A stretch of 64,000 bases of DNA from NCBI RefSeq assembly GCF_947500045.1, contig NZ_CANMQQ010000010.1, forward strand, positions 1 to 64,000. The letters are read 5' to 3'. This DNA is from an uncultured Ruegeria sp. (GTDB lineage Bacteria > Pseudomonadota > Alphaproteobacteria > Rhodobacterales > Rhodobacteraceae). A program made the translations under genes and the position numbers. Below the pieces are notes generated by a model. The model did not search any database and had not been told where the DNA came from. It saw only the letters and a list, made by a program, of their open reading frames with translations. Below are positions 42,891-52,022 of the stretch, piece after piece (within the stretch, counting starts at the first letter, position 1; the number at the start of each line of letters is the position of its first letter).

Positions 42891-44438
42891 TCAAGTTTTG
42901 TCGCGCAGCAAGCGGCGCAGGATCTTCCCAGACGGCGACTTTGGAATCTCATCGACAAACCTTATCGCATGCAACTGCTTGTAGCTGGCCAAGGACGTAC
43001 GCATATGGGCGTGAACGTCCTCTTCGGTCAAGTCGGGCGTTGCGCGTACGATAAACGCGACCGGTACTTCGCCCGCCTCATCGTCAGGCTCGCCGATCAC
43101 TGCTGCCTCTTGCACCCCAGAATGGGCAACCATCGTTGCCTCGAGTTCGGCAGGTGCCACCTGGAAGCCTTTGAACTTTATCAGCTCTTTCAGGCGATCG
43201 ACAATGAACATGAAACCATCCGCGTCGATGGAAGCTACGTCTCCCGTCTTGAGCCAGCCGTCCGGCGTCAGCGTGTCTTTGGTGGCTTCAGGATTGTTCA
43301 GATATGCCTGCATGACCTGAGGGCCGCGAATCCACATTTCGCCCGCCTCTCCGGCGGGGAGGTCCTCACCAGTATCTGGGTTGACGATCCGGCATTCCGT
43401 ATTGGGCAAGGCCAGCCCGGACGAGCCCGCGCGCGGTTCTGAAACGGGAGTGGCATGTGACACCGGAGCCAATTCGGTCATCCCGAAGCCTTGCAGCATC
43501 GCGCATCCCAGCCGATCCGAAACCGCATCGGACAACTCTGCGCCCATAGGGGCCGCGCCGGAGAATACCTGATCAATGCTGCTCAGATCGAACTCATCGA
43601 CCATAGGGTGTTTGGCCAGGGCCAGCGCCACTGGCGGGACAACCCACATGCGACGGGCCTTATAGTCTTGGCTGATCCTCAGAAACAGTTCGAGATCGAA
43701 GCGCGGCATCGTGACGAACGCGCCGCCACAGGCGAGGTGCATGTTCATAATCACGTTCATTCCGTAGATATGGAAAAACGGCAGGAAAGCCGCCGCGGTT
43801 TCACCAGTTTCAAACAGCGCCCCGGTCGCGGTCTGATCTATGTTCATCACCAGATTGCGATGCGACAGGAGCACGCCTTTCGGCAGGCCCGTGGTCCCAG
43901 AGGAATAGGGCACGACGACGTTGTGGGTATTCAGGTCAACCGGCACCTGCTCCTCGAGGGCAGTGCCATAGAGGACTGACAAAGGGGCGACCCCCACAGC
44001 CTCGCCGATCACGTAGAGCGAGACATCGGGCAGGTCTGCGACCGCTTCTTTTGCCGTAGGGAGGAAGTCCGCGAAAACGACCAGGACCGAGGCTCCGGAA
44101 TCCGTGATCTGGTGTTTAACTTCCGACGCCGTATAGGTCGGGTTGAGTGTGGTGATCGTGCCGCCTGCCCAAGCCACCCCGTGGAAAACGATGCAGTATT
44201 CCGGGGAGTTCGCGGCCATGATGGCAATCGTCGTGCCGGTGCTCAGCCCCCGTTCAACAAGCCCGCCAGCAAGACGTTTGATGTGGTCCATCAGCGCTTG
44301 AGCGGTTAAGGCCCGGCCATCGGTCCCATCGGTCACAACCGTGTCCGAAAGGCGGGTTTCAAGGCTGCGAAAGACCCGTTGCGTTACGGTTTCGTGTGTA
44401 TCCGGCAGGTCGGGATAGCGGCTGCGATAAATTGTCAT
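42891..44438 (-). CDS. Acyl-CoA synthetase / AMP-dependent ligase (4-coumarate-CoA ligase type)
   Basis: The 515-aa protein has the AMP-binding motif YSSGTTGLPKGVLLSH, ILQGFGMTE (as AMLQGFGMTELAPVS), the hinge GDVASIDADGFMFIVDRLK, and the C-terminal catalytic Lys in KSPSGKILRR. It activates a carboxylic acid as the CoA thioester. Length and motifs match the 4CL/fatty-acyl branch. It is not overlapped by its neighbours and has no visible palindrome in its promoter, so membership in the adjacent regulon is uncertain. Confidence 0.9.
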   Translation of the reverse strand: MTIYRSRYPDLPDTHETVTQRVFRSLETRLSDTVVTDGTDGRALTAQALMDHIKRLAGGLVERGLSTGTTIAIMAANSPEYCIVFHGVAWAGGTITTLNPTYTASEVKHQITDSGASVLVVFADFLPTAKEAVADLPDVSLYVIGEAVGVAPLSVLYGTALEEQVPVDLNTHNVVVPYSSGTTGLPKGVLLSHRNLVMNIDQTATGALFETGETAAAFLPFFHIYGMNVIMNMHLACGGAFVTMPRFDLELFLRISQDYKARRMWVVPPVALALAKHPMVDEFDLSSIDQVFSGAAPMGAELSDAVSDRLGCAMLQGFGMTELAPVSHATPVSEPRAGSSGLALPNTECRIVNPDTGEDLPAGEAGEMWIRGPQVMQAYLNNPEATKDTLTPDGWLKTGDVASIDADGFMFIVDRLKELIKFKGFQVAPAELEATMVAHSGVQEAAVIGEPDDEAGEVPVAFIVRATPDLTEEDVHAHMRTSLASYKQLHAIRFVDEIPKSPSGKILRRLLRDKT

Positions 44439-44516
44439 GATGCACTTTCAAGTCGTGTTGGACGCAACTAAAGGACGTTCGCGCGAGGAGCCGGCGGACT
44501 GGGTTCGCAGGGTTGT

Positions 44517-45395
44517 TTATTCGGCAGGAGTGTGGATCGTAGCACCACTGCGGGCACGGGTGTCGACATAGCGCCGGATCCCTTCTGCGATCAGGATGCC
44601 AAGCGGGGCAGAGCCCCAGATGCAGGTCAGGATTGCAGCGGATTCATATCCACGCAAGGTCGGGTCAAGAACCAGCAGCATTGCCCGGAAAAGCCAGAAG
44701 CTGCCCCACATCGACCCGGCAAATCGCCACATCCAGATGCGGTGGCGGGCCGCGTCTCCGCCCCGGATCGCGAACACGCCCATCGATGCTGTGCTAAAAA
44801 CGAAGGCCCCCATGGAATAAAAGCCAAGCTGAGCCCAACCCCCGCCATATTCGGTGACAGAGCCATGCTGGGACGCCAGCCAAACGGCGCAGATCACGCC
44901 GATCGTCATGAAGGCAAAGGTGATATGCCCGAGCAGTTTGTGCGAAATCCCGGCAAAGCTCGCCCCCGGTCGCGCCATTTGCGCATGCAGAAGCAGAAAT
45001 GCGAGCGTGTTGAACGTCAGATGAACGTAGAGCAACCAAGAGCGGAACTCTGAACCTGAGGCAAAGCGTTCGTGAAAGGCCACCCCCCAAGAGGAGTGCC
45101 AGGCATACCGCTCACCCCAAACGGTGCAGGCATCCGCCGCACCCACGCAAGGTGCCATGCCGCCCGGCATATCGACGTCAAGAAAGAGATTGTTGACCAC
45201 ATCATAGATGCCGATGAAAAAGGCGATGCCCGCAGGCGCGCCTTCGATTAGGTAACGGCCGTTTAGATAGACCGCGAGTGCTAATCCAAACAAGATGACC
45301 ATTTGGAAGGACCGGGTTTGCAGGGCACGTATAAAAAGGGCTGCCCATATGAACAGGCTGACGTAGACTGTAACAACGCCGATTGGAATTGCCAT
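44517..45395 (-). CDS. Multi-pass membrane protein (DUF2306-like)
   Basis: The 292-aa protein has about eight hydrophobic segments and a periplasmic loop with two Cys (PCVGAADACTVWGERYAW). The C-terminal ARHRIWMWRFAGSMWGSFWL is typical of DUF2306 and related putative cytochrome-like membrane proteins with conserved His. It lies 78 bp upstream (in transcription) of the AMP ligase. A GGGAGGAC box precedes the start. Function unknown. Confidence 0.6.
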   Translation of the reverse strand: MAIPIGVVTVYVSLFIWAALFIRALQTRSFQMVILFGLALAVYLNGRYLIEGAPAGIAFFIGIYDVVNNLFLDVDMPGGMAPCVGAADACTVWGERYAWHSSWGVAFHERFASGSEFRSWLLYVHLTFNTLAFLLLHAQMARPGASFAGISHKLLGHITFAFMTIGVICAVWLASQHGSVTEYGGGWAQLGFYSMGAFVFSTASMGVFAIRGGDAARHRIWMWRFAGSMWGSFWLFRAMLLVLDPTLRGYESAAILTCIWGSAPLGILIAEGIRRYVDTRARSGATIHTPAE

Positions 45396-45739
45396 AGTGT
45401 CCTCCCAAACATGTCAGAGCAAGTTTAATGGTCTGTAACCGTTTTTGGCAATGGTGGAACGTGATTGAGGTCGCGCGCAAAGTGCTTGTATCGAAAGTGC
45501 TCCATGAGCGTTGAGGGGGCTGATTTACATTTCCAGCAAATACACTAGGAGCTGCTAAACCAAGTTGCCAAATAGACAATAGGATCGATACAAAAAGCGC
45601 TTTGAGTTCTTCAGTGGGCCATCAATGATCGTTTCACTTAAAGAAGCAGACGGTGATGCTTGACGCAGCATCAGTAAGATTGGGTTCTCTCGTTGAATCT
45701 GCCGCGCTAAGGACAAACGTCAGCTTTGCTGAAAAGTCT

Positions 45740-46048
45740 TTAGAGTGTCAAATCGCCCGATACCGCAAACGACGCCATATGGCCCGTGTGCATCTTCTCT
45801 AGCGCAACCACCAGCTCTTTCAGGTGCTCGGCACAGGTGCTTTGCAGCGTGACGGTGTCTGGCCAGCGATCGGTGAGAATGTCCTTCTCGTGACACGGAT
45901 TACAGATATCAATCGTGCGCCCAGAAAGGGATACCGTTTCAATCTCGGAAATCATGAACTTCGCCATCCGGATGACCATTTCGGTCAATGGCTTTTTCGG
46001 CTTAGCCGAAGTACCGGCGTAGTAGGAAAGAAGAGCTGAGGGTGGCAT
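45740..46048 (-). CDS. Short hypothetical ORF (102 aa)
   Basis: The frame contains ICNPCHEKDIL (a CxxC-like pair with His) and a helical C-terminus, but I recognise no family and no good RBS. It may be a remnant of a larger gene. The interval behind it, 45396-45739, and the one before it, 46049-46210, contain no other supportable gene. Confidence 0.25.
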   Translation of the reverse strand: MPPSALLSYYAGTSAKPKKPLTEMVIRMAKFMISEIETVSLSGRTIDICNPCHEKDILTDRWPDTVTLQSTCAEHLKELVVALEKMHTGHMASFAVSGDLTL

Positions 46049-46210
46049 GTGGCCCGCAACGTTCGCGTAGGTTCATGGAAATGCAGTTGCGCTGTCATGT
46101 TGCTCGATCAATTTGTTTCGCAACATATTTTTGCGACAGATATGATGAGGCAGAGGGCGGGTTGCGCAATGGGCTTTCTTTGTACCTCGTCAGAGGAACT
46201 TTCTCAAAAA

Positions 46211-47608
46211 TCACTCACGATTCGGTCCAAGACGGTCTGGTCCGACAGTTCTGAACAAGGCGCCGGTCACAATATAGGGATCAAGGTCGGAAATTGCTTG
46301 CTGGCCTTTCCCAAATCCCGGGTCCGTACCGCAAAGCCGTGCAAAGCGAAGCGCCATTTCGGCCTGTATGTGCGGTTTCTGATGATGACCCTTTTCGGCA
46401 CAATTTCCAATGCCCTTAATCATGTCGGCCTTGGGCCGTGGTCGTTCCCCAGACCAAGTATATGCCAAAAAGCGGGCTTGTTGCTCAAGTGGGGTAAAAT
46501 AGCTGCCCGCTTGTTCCCATAGGCCCAGAAGGGCGAGGCCAGGAATATCCGGATGAAACGTGAATTCGTCCAGCTCAATCCCTGCCTCGGTCAGCTTTAG
46601 CGTGGTCTTCAGATCATCAGACAGGAAGGGAAGATCAAGACGAAATCCGGTGCCTGCTACAATGCCATCTACCTCAATTGGTTGGGCGTCTAGAAAGTGC
46701 AGGCACTGGCCGTCAATCCTGTCGGGCCAAGGGTAGGGATTTACGCGCCCCTCGGCGACAAGGTTGAGATAATGCTGCGATCCGGTAGCGCCAGCCTTGG
46801 CAAAATCGCTGTGCGGCTTTGGCGTTCCGTAACGGCTTGGATCACCTGCATGCTCCAGGATTTTGGCCTCGCTGTCGCGCAATAGAGCTTCCGGATCGTC
46901 GAGGGCGAGGCGCCCCCGCCGGTAGGTAAAAAGCCTGTGTTCGATTGGAGTGCCAAGGAACATCTTGGGGTTCACATATCGTTGGCGGCGCTGGCAAAGA
47001 TGTACCGAAGCTGCGCCCAGCATTGCCAGATCAGAGGCGATTTCAAGGGCCGAGATGGATCCTCCCAGGACAGCCACACGTTTGTCGCAGTACGCCATCG
47101 GATCCTTGTAGTTGAACGAATGCGCTATCCCCAGGCTGCCTGAAAAATCAATGTCGCCCCGAATATGTGGAATACTCGGCGCGTTGAACCGGCCTGTGGC
47201 GATCACAACCCTTGGTGCGCTGTCCGAGATTATGGTATCATTGGTCTTTAGGGTCAGGGCCCAATCGTCGCCCGCTTTTTCCAGGTGAACCAGACGGGTG
47301 TTGAAGGTAATCCGTTCCCTTATCGCAAACTGGGTTGCGAAATCTTCAAGATACTGCCCGACAGCTGTGTTGTGCGGGAAATGCGGCGTGTTTATGGGGA
47401 AATCGAGATCAGAGAAACATGTTACTTCGCGCACGGTATTCGAAACCATCTGCGGCCAGATACCCGAATTCGGATTGGTCCAGGACCATTGCCCCCCAAG
47501 CGCGCTGTGCGCCTCGTAAATCCGGGGCTGAAAGTTCCGCGATGTCAACCACCGCGCAGCAGCAAGGCCTGCTGGCCCGGCCCCGATGATGATCACATCT
47601 TGCGTCAA
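46211..47608 (-). CDS. Flavin-containing monooxygenase
   Basis: The 465-aa protein has the FAD motif GAGPAGLAAAR at the N-terminus, the FMO-type loop GGQWSWTN, the second Rossmann motif VAVLGGSISALEIASDL, and the ATG-like VDGIVAGTGF. Such enzymes hydroxylate N or S atoms or perform Baeyer-Villiger oxidation with NADPH and O2. It is the last gene of the seven-gene operon and overlaps the SDR gene by 4 bp. Confidence 0.87.
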   Translation of the reverse strand: MTQDVIIIGAGPAGLAAARWLTSRNFQPRIYEAHSALGGQWSWTNPNSGIWPQMVSNTVREVTCFSDLDFPINTPHFPHNTAVGQYLEDFATQFAIRERITFNTRLVHLEKAGDDWALTLKTNDTIISDSAPRVVIATGRFNAPSIPHIRGDIDFSGSLGIAHSFNYKDPMAYCDKRVAVLGGSISALEIASDLAMLGAASVHLCQRRQRYVNPKMFLGTPIEHRLFTYRRGRLALDDPEALLRDSEAKILEHAGDPSRYGTPKPHSDFAKAGATGSQHYLNLVAEGRVNPYPWPDRIDGQCLHFLDAQPIEVDGIVAGTGFRLDLPFLSDDLKTTLKLTEAGIELDEFTFHPDIPGLALLGLWEQAGSYFTPLEQQARFLAYTWSGERPRPKADMIKGIGNCAEKGHHQKPHIQAEMALRFARLCGTDPGFGKGQQAISDLDPYIVTGALFRTVGPDRLGPNRE

Positions 47609-48366
47609 TGAAAGTAGAGACCACCGCAGACGTTCAGCGACTGTCCTGTGACAAACCCGCTCAACTCTGATGCAAAGAAGACAGCGGGGCCGACAATATC
47701 TTCCGGCTCACCAAGCCGCCGCAACGCAGTCGTACCCGCCCAATAGTCTCGGTCTTCCTGCTTTTGAAGATTGTTCTGGCCCATCTCGGTCATGATGATC
47801 CCGGGGCAAAGCGCATTCACATAGATGCCCTGGTCGCCCAATTCCTGCGCGAAAACGCGGGTCAGGGTAATCGCCGTGGCCTTGGTCGCAGCATAATGGC
47901 CCTGTTGCGCGATCCCCTGTCGGCCTGCAAGCGATGCAATGTTCACAATCCGTCCCGCCTGCCGTGCTTTCATCTGGGGTAGGACCGCGTTCGTGCAAAG
48001 CAGGATGCCCTTTGCGTTCACGTCGAAATGCAGATCCCAGGTCTTTTCATCCAGTTCATCGAGGCGGCTCAGGACCAGGACACCGGCATTGTTGACCAAC
48101 ACATCAATCTGCCCCATCTGTTCGGTCGCTTCGGCAACGACAGCCTCAACCCGCGATTTGTCGGTCACATCAATGGGAATGGTCATGCCCTCACGCCCTG
48201 ACACCCGCACCTGTTCGGCAACCTTTGCAAGTGCATCACCTTCCCGCTCAAGGTCGGTCAAAACGATATCGGCGCCCGCAGCGGCCATTCCCTTGGCAAG
48301 CGCTGCACCGATGCCGCGTGATGCGCCAGTAATCATCACCGTTTTGTCTTTCAAATACATGTTCAA
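47605..48366 (-). CDS. Short-chain dehydrogenase/reductase
   Basis: The 253-aa protein is a classical SDR: TGASRGIGAAL, the NNAGVLVL strand, catalytic Ser in NIASLAG and YAATKA for Tyr/Lys, and LCPGIIMTEM. NAD(P)-dependent oxidation or reduction of a hydroxyl/keto group is expected. It overlaps the genes on both sides by 4 bp. Confidence 0.93.
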   Translation of the reverse strand: MNMYLKDKTVMITGASRGIGAALAKGMAAAGADIVLTDLEREGDALAKVAEQVRVSGREGMTIPIDVTDKSRVEAVVAEATEQMGQIDVLVNNAGVLVLSRLDELDEKTWDLHFDVNAKGILLCTNAVLPQMKARQAGRIVNIASLAGRQGIAQQGHYAATKATAITLTRVFAQELGDQGIYVNALCPGIIMTEMGQNNLQKQEDRDYWAGTTALRRLGEPEDIVGPAVFFASELSGFVTGQSLNVCGGLYFH

Positions 48367-49313
48367 TACTCCTTCAGTGGCCAGGCCCTCATATTCGCAA
48401 CTGTGGTGTCAAAATCCCGGAGGATGCCCTGACTACCCAACCCCTGGGCAACATGCGCCGCGACTGCGTTGGCGAAACCCGCTGTTTCGCGCAGGGACCA
48501 GCCTTTGGAGACGCCGGTGATCACGCCCGCCGTAAAGCTGTCACCGCATCCGGTCGTGTCGATAACGTCGATCTGATGGGCGGGCAGTTGAAAGGGCTTT
48601 CCTTCATCAGGGTCGACCCAGACGCCGTCGCCTTCCAAAGTGATCAGTGCGTTCTTCACGCCGCGGGCCTTGAACCAGGTCGCCACTTCGCCGGGGGTGC
48701 CGCCGCCCGCCATGCTACGCGCCTCTTCGATGGAAGGAACGAAATAATCGATATAGGGCAACAAGGGTTCCACAAGCCGGATGGTTTGATCGTTGGCAAG
48801 GATTAGATCAAAGACGGTTGTGCAGCCCCGCTCTTTGGCGCGCTTCAAAAGCGCAAGTGACGGCGCACCGTCAAACCCGGCCAGCAACCCGGTGCCGCCC
48901 AGATGGACGACCCGCGCGTCGCACGCCGCCTCAAGTTCTTCGTCGTCGAGAGTGAAGGTGTTTGAGGTCCCGGGCACAAAGAAAGCCGATCGCGCCCCAC
49001 ATGGTGCAATTGGCAGCATCGACATCGGAGATTGCGCCGCTGCGTTCCGGCTGATCAGGCTGGTGTCGATGCCGATACCTTGCATGGTCGCCGTTAGCCA
49101 ATCCCCCATGGCATCCCGGCCCAGTTCGGTCGCTACCCTGACCTTCAGGCCAAGCAAAGCACAGTCATAGGCTGTGGCCCCGGCGGTTCCTGCAACTGTC
49201 ATCGTCATTTGATCCACGAAGGTTGCGCCGCCGCGAGGGGGCATGGCATCAGCATGGGCGCAAAGCGTGTCCAGCACGACGAAACCGACGGCGCTCAGGT
49301 CGTATTGGGTCAT
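48363..49313 (-). CDS. PfkB-family carbohydrate kinase
   Basis: The 316-aa protein has the PfkB signatures: the N-terminal GG pattern (PPRGGATFVDQMTMTVAGTA), the middle helices, and the C-terminal DTTGCGDSFTAGVITG with the catalytic Asp (the usual GAGD is GCGD). It phosphorylates a sugar or similar polyol. Coupled by 4-bp overlap to a class II aldolase, it suggests a kinase-then-aldolase sequence. Confidence 0.9.
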   Translation of the reverse strand: MTQYDLSAVGFVVLDTLCAHADAMPPRGGATFVDQMTMTVAGTAGATAYDCALLGLKVRVATELGRDAMGDWLTATMQGIGIDTSLISRNAAAQSPMSMLPIAPCGARSAFFVPGTSNTFTLDDEELEAACDARVVHLGGTGLLAGFDGAPSLALLKRAKERGCTTVFDLILANDQTIRLVEPLLPYIDYFVPSIEEARSMAGGGTPGEVATWFKARGVKNALITLEGDGVWVDPDEGKPFQLPAHQIDVIDTTGCGDSFTAGVITGVSKGWSLRETAGFANAVAAHVAQGLGSQGILRDFDTTVANMRAWPLKEY

Positions 49314-49966
49314 TTTGTGTCCTCGTCTGAAAGCCCGTAGTCGGCAATCTTGTCGATCACATCCTGAATTTGCCGGTTGCTCAGCAAAGGCGGATCGCCC
49401 AGCATCAACGCGCCATGGTACTGGCGTGCCAGCGTTTCCAGTTCCTCGGCCCTCCAGTACGCCTGCGCGATGTCCCGGCCAAGCGCGATAGAGCCGTGGT
49501 GCTCCAGAAGGCAGGCGTGTCGATCCTCAAGTGCTGTGACGGCGTGATCTGACAGGTCTTGACTGCCGTAGATGGCATAGGGTGCGCAGCGTACGTTTGG
49601 CCCGCCAAAAATCGCCATCATATAGTGAACAGACGGGATTTCACGCCCGTGGATCGCAAGCACAGTGCAATAGGTCGGATGCGCATGCACAATTGCATTG
49701 ACTTCCGGACGCGCGACAAAGACGTCGCGATGAAACCGCCATTCCGACGATGGCGCAATCGGTCCCTCGGCCCGTCCGTCTAAGTGGACAGAGGCGATCT
49801 TGTCAGGTGTCAGGTCGCTGTAGGGGATCGAGGTGGGCGAGATCAGCATACCATCGTCATGCCGGATCGAAATATTGCCCGAGGTGCCCTGGTTCAGGCC
49901 TGAGCTGTTCATCAGCAGGCAATGGTCGATGATGGCCTGTCGCTTTTTGAGGGTTGGGTCATCCAT
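49310..49966 (-). CDS. Class II aldolase/adducin-family protein
   Basis: The 218-aa protein has the zinc-binding histidines in IVHAHPTYCTVLAIHG and LLEHHGSIALG, plus the N-terminal GLNQGTSGNISIR phosphate-binding loop, as in fuculose-phosphate aldolase. It probably cleaves a phosphorylated sugar, or decarboxylates/epimerises a related one, after action of the adjacent kinase. Confidence 0.9.
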   Translation of the reverse strand: MDDPTLKKRQAIIDHCLLMNSSGLNQGTSGNISIRHDDGMLISPTSIPYSDLTPDKIASVHLDGRAEGPIAPSSEWRFHRDVFVARPEVNAIVHAHPTYCTVLAIHGREIPSVHYMMAIFGGPNVRCAPYAIYGSQDLSDHAVTALEDRHACLLEHHGSIALGRDIAQAYWRAEELETLARQYHGALMLGDPPLLSNRQIQDVIDKIADYGLSDEDTK

Positions 49967-49977
49967 GCCAGACGTGT

Positions 49978-50862
49978 TTACAGCCCTTCCAGCGCCATAG
50001 TGTATGTGGTTGCTTCGCCTTCGACGCAGGGGTCACCGGCGCTGTCGACGATGCGGACCTTGAGTTTGCAAATGGGCTTGTCGTCGCGGACAGTTTCGAT
50101 TTCGACGCGGGCGGTCAGGTCTTCACCGACGCCCACGGCTTTGAGGAAGTTGAGGTTGGTGTTCAGAAAAACCGTGCCTGGGCCTGGCAGATCTTCGGCG
50201 ACGCAGGCATTCAGCATCCCTGTGGTCACACCGCCCTGCACGATCAACTTGCCGAAGGGCGTTTTCTTGGCCAGCGCTTCGTCATAATGGACCGGATTGC
50301 GGTCGCCGGTCATTTCGGTGAAGGCGTGAATGTCTTCCATTCGAGTGGTGCGTTTGCGTTCAATGGCGTCGCCAATTTTTGGCTTGCCATTCACGACACC
50401 GGCCCAGCCGTCCTTGCCTTGATCTGCCATGTCTTTGGCCTCCTCCTCGGTGAAATTATGGAAACAGGGCAGCACCCGACCGCCGATGTTGAAGGGCACA
50501 AAGTGCAGCGTCGCGCCGATCTGCGGCACCTGATCGCACAATATCGTGGACAACAGTGTCGGGCCTTCCTCAAGTGTGACCAGCCCCACTACATAGGGGG
50601 TGGCAGGGATCCAGCCTTCGTTGCCGGGTTTCCAGACCTCGCTGAAACTTTTCAGCCGCGCCACGCCGCTGACCGTCACCCAATCCAGCGCATCCGACCA
50701 GCAAACCGGGCAGCGGCCACGTGGATAGAAAACACGGGTGCCGCAGGTGCCGCACTTCTGCGTGGTCAGTACACCCGTTTCGGCACTGGCCCAGAAGGGT
50801 TTGGTCAAAGGGATTATGGTGGGGCCCGGAACAGAAATGCCGGCCAGTTTTTCGATATTCAT
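49978..50862 (-). CDS. DUF35 (zinc-ribbon/OB-fold) - MaoC hydratase fusion
   Basis: The 294-aa protein has two parts. Residues 1-145 are a DUF35 acyl-CoA-associated domain: a zinc ribbon with Cys37, Cys40, Cys51 and Cys54, then an OB-fold (YVVGLVTLEEGPTLLSTI). Residues 165-290 are a MaoC hot-dog domain with the R-hydratase residues DRNPVH (Asp187, His192) and KTPFGKLIVQGG. In cholesterol side-chain degradation ChsH2 has the same two domains in the reverse order and provides the DUF35 partner of the aldolase Ltp2. Here the next gene upstream is a thiolase-like protein without catalytic Cys, so an analogous hydratase-aldolase complex is likely. Confidence 0.88.
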   Translation of the reverse strand: MNIEKLAGISVPGPTIIPLTKPFWASAETGVLTTQKCGTCGTRVFYPRGRCPVCWSDALDWVTVSGVARLKSFSEVWKPGNEGWIPATPYVVGLVTLEEGPTLLSTILCDQVPQIGATLHFVPFNIGGRVLPCFHNFTEEEAKDMADQGKDGWAGVVNGKPKIGDAIERKRTTRMEDIHAFTEMTGDRNPVHYDEALAKKTPFGKLIVQGGVTTGMLNACVAEDLPGPGTVFLNTNLNFLKAVGVGEDLTARVEIETVRDDKPICKLKVRIVDSAGDPCVEGEATTYTMALEGL

Positions 50863-52022
50863 CCCTCAACCCCCAAGACCAGAGCCACTGCTTCGCTCAT
50901 CGTTGCGCCATTGCCGGTGATCAGCGCGGACATACAGTTTCGGATTTGTCTGTTTGGCGTGTCGCCACGCAACTGACGAACCGCCTCAACCACATGGGTC
51001 ATGCCGCCTGCGAGGTCAGGTTGGCCAAAACCCAATTGACCGCCGTGGGTGTTTATCGGTTGGTGTGCGTCCGGTCCCATACCGCCATTGTCGTTCAGCC
51101 AGTCCCCGAATTCGCCAGGCGCGCAAAGCCCGGCGTCTTCGATCGTTGCAGCGACCATGATCGTGTAGCAGTCGTAGAGCGAGAGAAAGTCAATGTCTCG
51201 GGCCTCCATCCCGGCCTGATGTAAAGCGCGCGCAATCGAGGGCTTTAACGGCCCCGATGTCAGGTCGGGGGCCTGACTGACCGCGCGGTGCGTGATTTTC
51301 TCGCCCGCGCCCCAAAGTTCGACCGGTTTGTGCGGGCCTTTGGCAGCACGCTCGGCTGTGGTGACGATGACCGCATCTCCACCTGCCACCGGCATCACGA
51401 TTTCGAACAAATGCAGGGGCGAGGCGACCACAGGAGAGGCCAGTACCTCGTCGACACTGGCGGGTTTGCCATAGAATATCGCATCCGGGTTCAACTGGGC
51501 ATTCGCCCGTGACCCGGCGGCGATGGCGGCGTAATCCTCGGGCCTGCAATCAAAGGCCGCCATATGGGCCTGCATCAGCAGGGCATAGGACGGGTTGGCC
51601 CCCGAGGCCCCAAAGGGCACATCGAACTCGCGGATCGGGTTGCGGTTCTTAGCGAACGGCGGATCTTCGTTGCGGTGGTTGCCAAGGACACAAAGAACGG
51701 TTTCGCATTGGCCCGCGGCAATGGCCCCCGCCGCACGCCAGATCATGCCGGGGCCTGAGGCGCCGCCTAAATCTATGACATTCGACATGGTGGGCTGCAT
51801 CCCAAAGTACTCGGCCACTGTGGCGGGGACATGCTGGGGCGTTTCGCCGACCTGAGGCCCGACCAGCAAACCGTCGATCTCGGCAGGGGACAGCCCTGCG
51901 TCTTCGGCTGCGAGGGCCGAAACCTCGATCAAAAGTTCCATGGTCGAAACTTCGTCGGTCCGCCGCTGGGGTTTCAATTCGCCAATACCACAGATAGCGC
52001 AGCGCGGGGCCAGATGCTTCAT
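50859..52022 (-). CDS. Thiolase-fold protein lacking the catalytic cysteines; probable CoA-aldolase
   Basis: The 387-aa protein is of the SCP2-thiolase type (ITHRAVSQAP, INTHGGQLGFGQPDLAGG, GGDAVIVTT). At the nucleophile position it reads LGGASG (residues 85-90) instead of GCASG, and the C-terminal Cys motif is ITGNGATMS, so both thiolase cysteines are gone. It retains the NTHGG His and a YDCYTI motif (Tyr283, Tyr286). These are features of the non-thiolytic branch such as Ltp2, which performs retro-aldol cleavage with a DUF35 partner; the DUF35-MaoC fusion lies next to it, overlapping by 4 bp. The chemistry is inferred from this comparison. Confidence 0.87.
   Translation of the reverse strand: MKHLAPRCAICGIGELKPQRRTDEVSTMELLIEVSALAAEDAGLSPAEIDGLLVGPQVGETPQHVPATVAEYFGMQPTMSNVIDLGGASGPGMIWRAAGAIAAGQCETVLCVLGNHRNEDPPFAKNRNPIREFDVPFGASGANPSYALLMQAHMAAFDCRPEDYAAIAAGSRANAQLNPDAIFYGKPASVDEVLASPVVASPLHLFEIVMPVAGGDAVIVTTAERAAKGPHKPVELWGAGEKITHRAVSQAPDLTSGPLKPSIARALHQAGMEARDIDFLSLYDCYTIMVAATIEDAGLCAPGEFGDWLNDNGGMGPDAHQPINTHGGQLGFGQPDLAGGMTHVVEAVRQLRGDTPNRQIRNCMSALITGNGATMSEAVALVLGVEG

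Noticed and set aside
42645-43442. A 265-codon plus-strand frame overlapping the AMP ligase
   Set aside because: Most of it is antisense to the C-terminal domain of the ligase, and the part outside has no protein-like features.
49954-50976. A 340-codon plus-strand frame opposite the DUF35-MaoC gene
   Set aside because: It is the complement of a gene with clear motifs; the composition is irregular and no family is recognisable.
50859-52022. Calling the thiolase-fold gene an acetyl-CoA acetyltransferase
   Set aside because: Both catalytic Cys positions are substituted, so thiolysis is unlikely.
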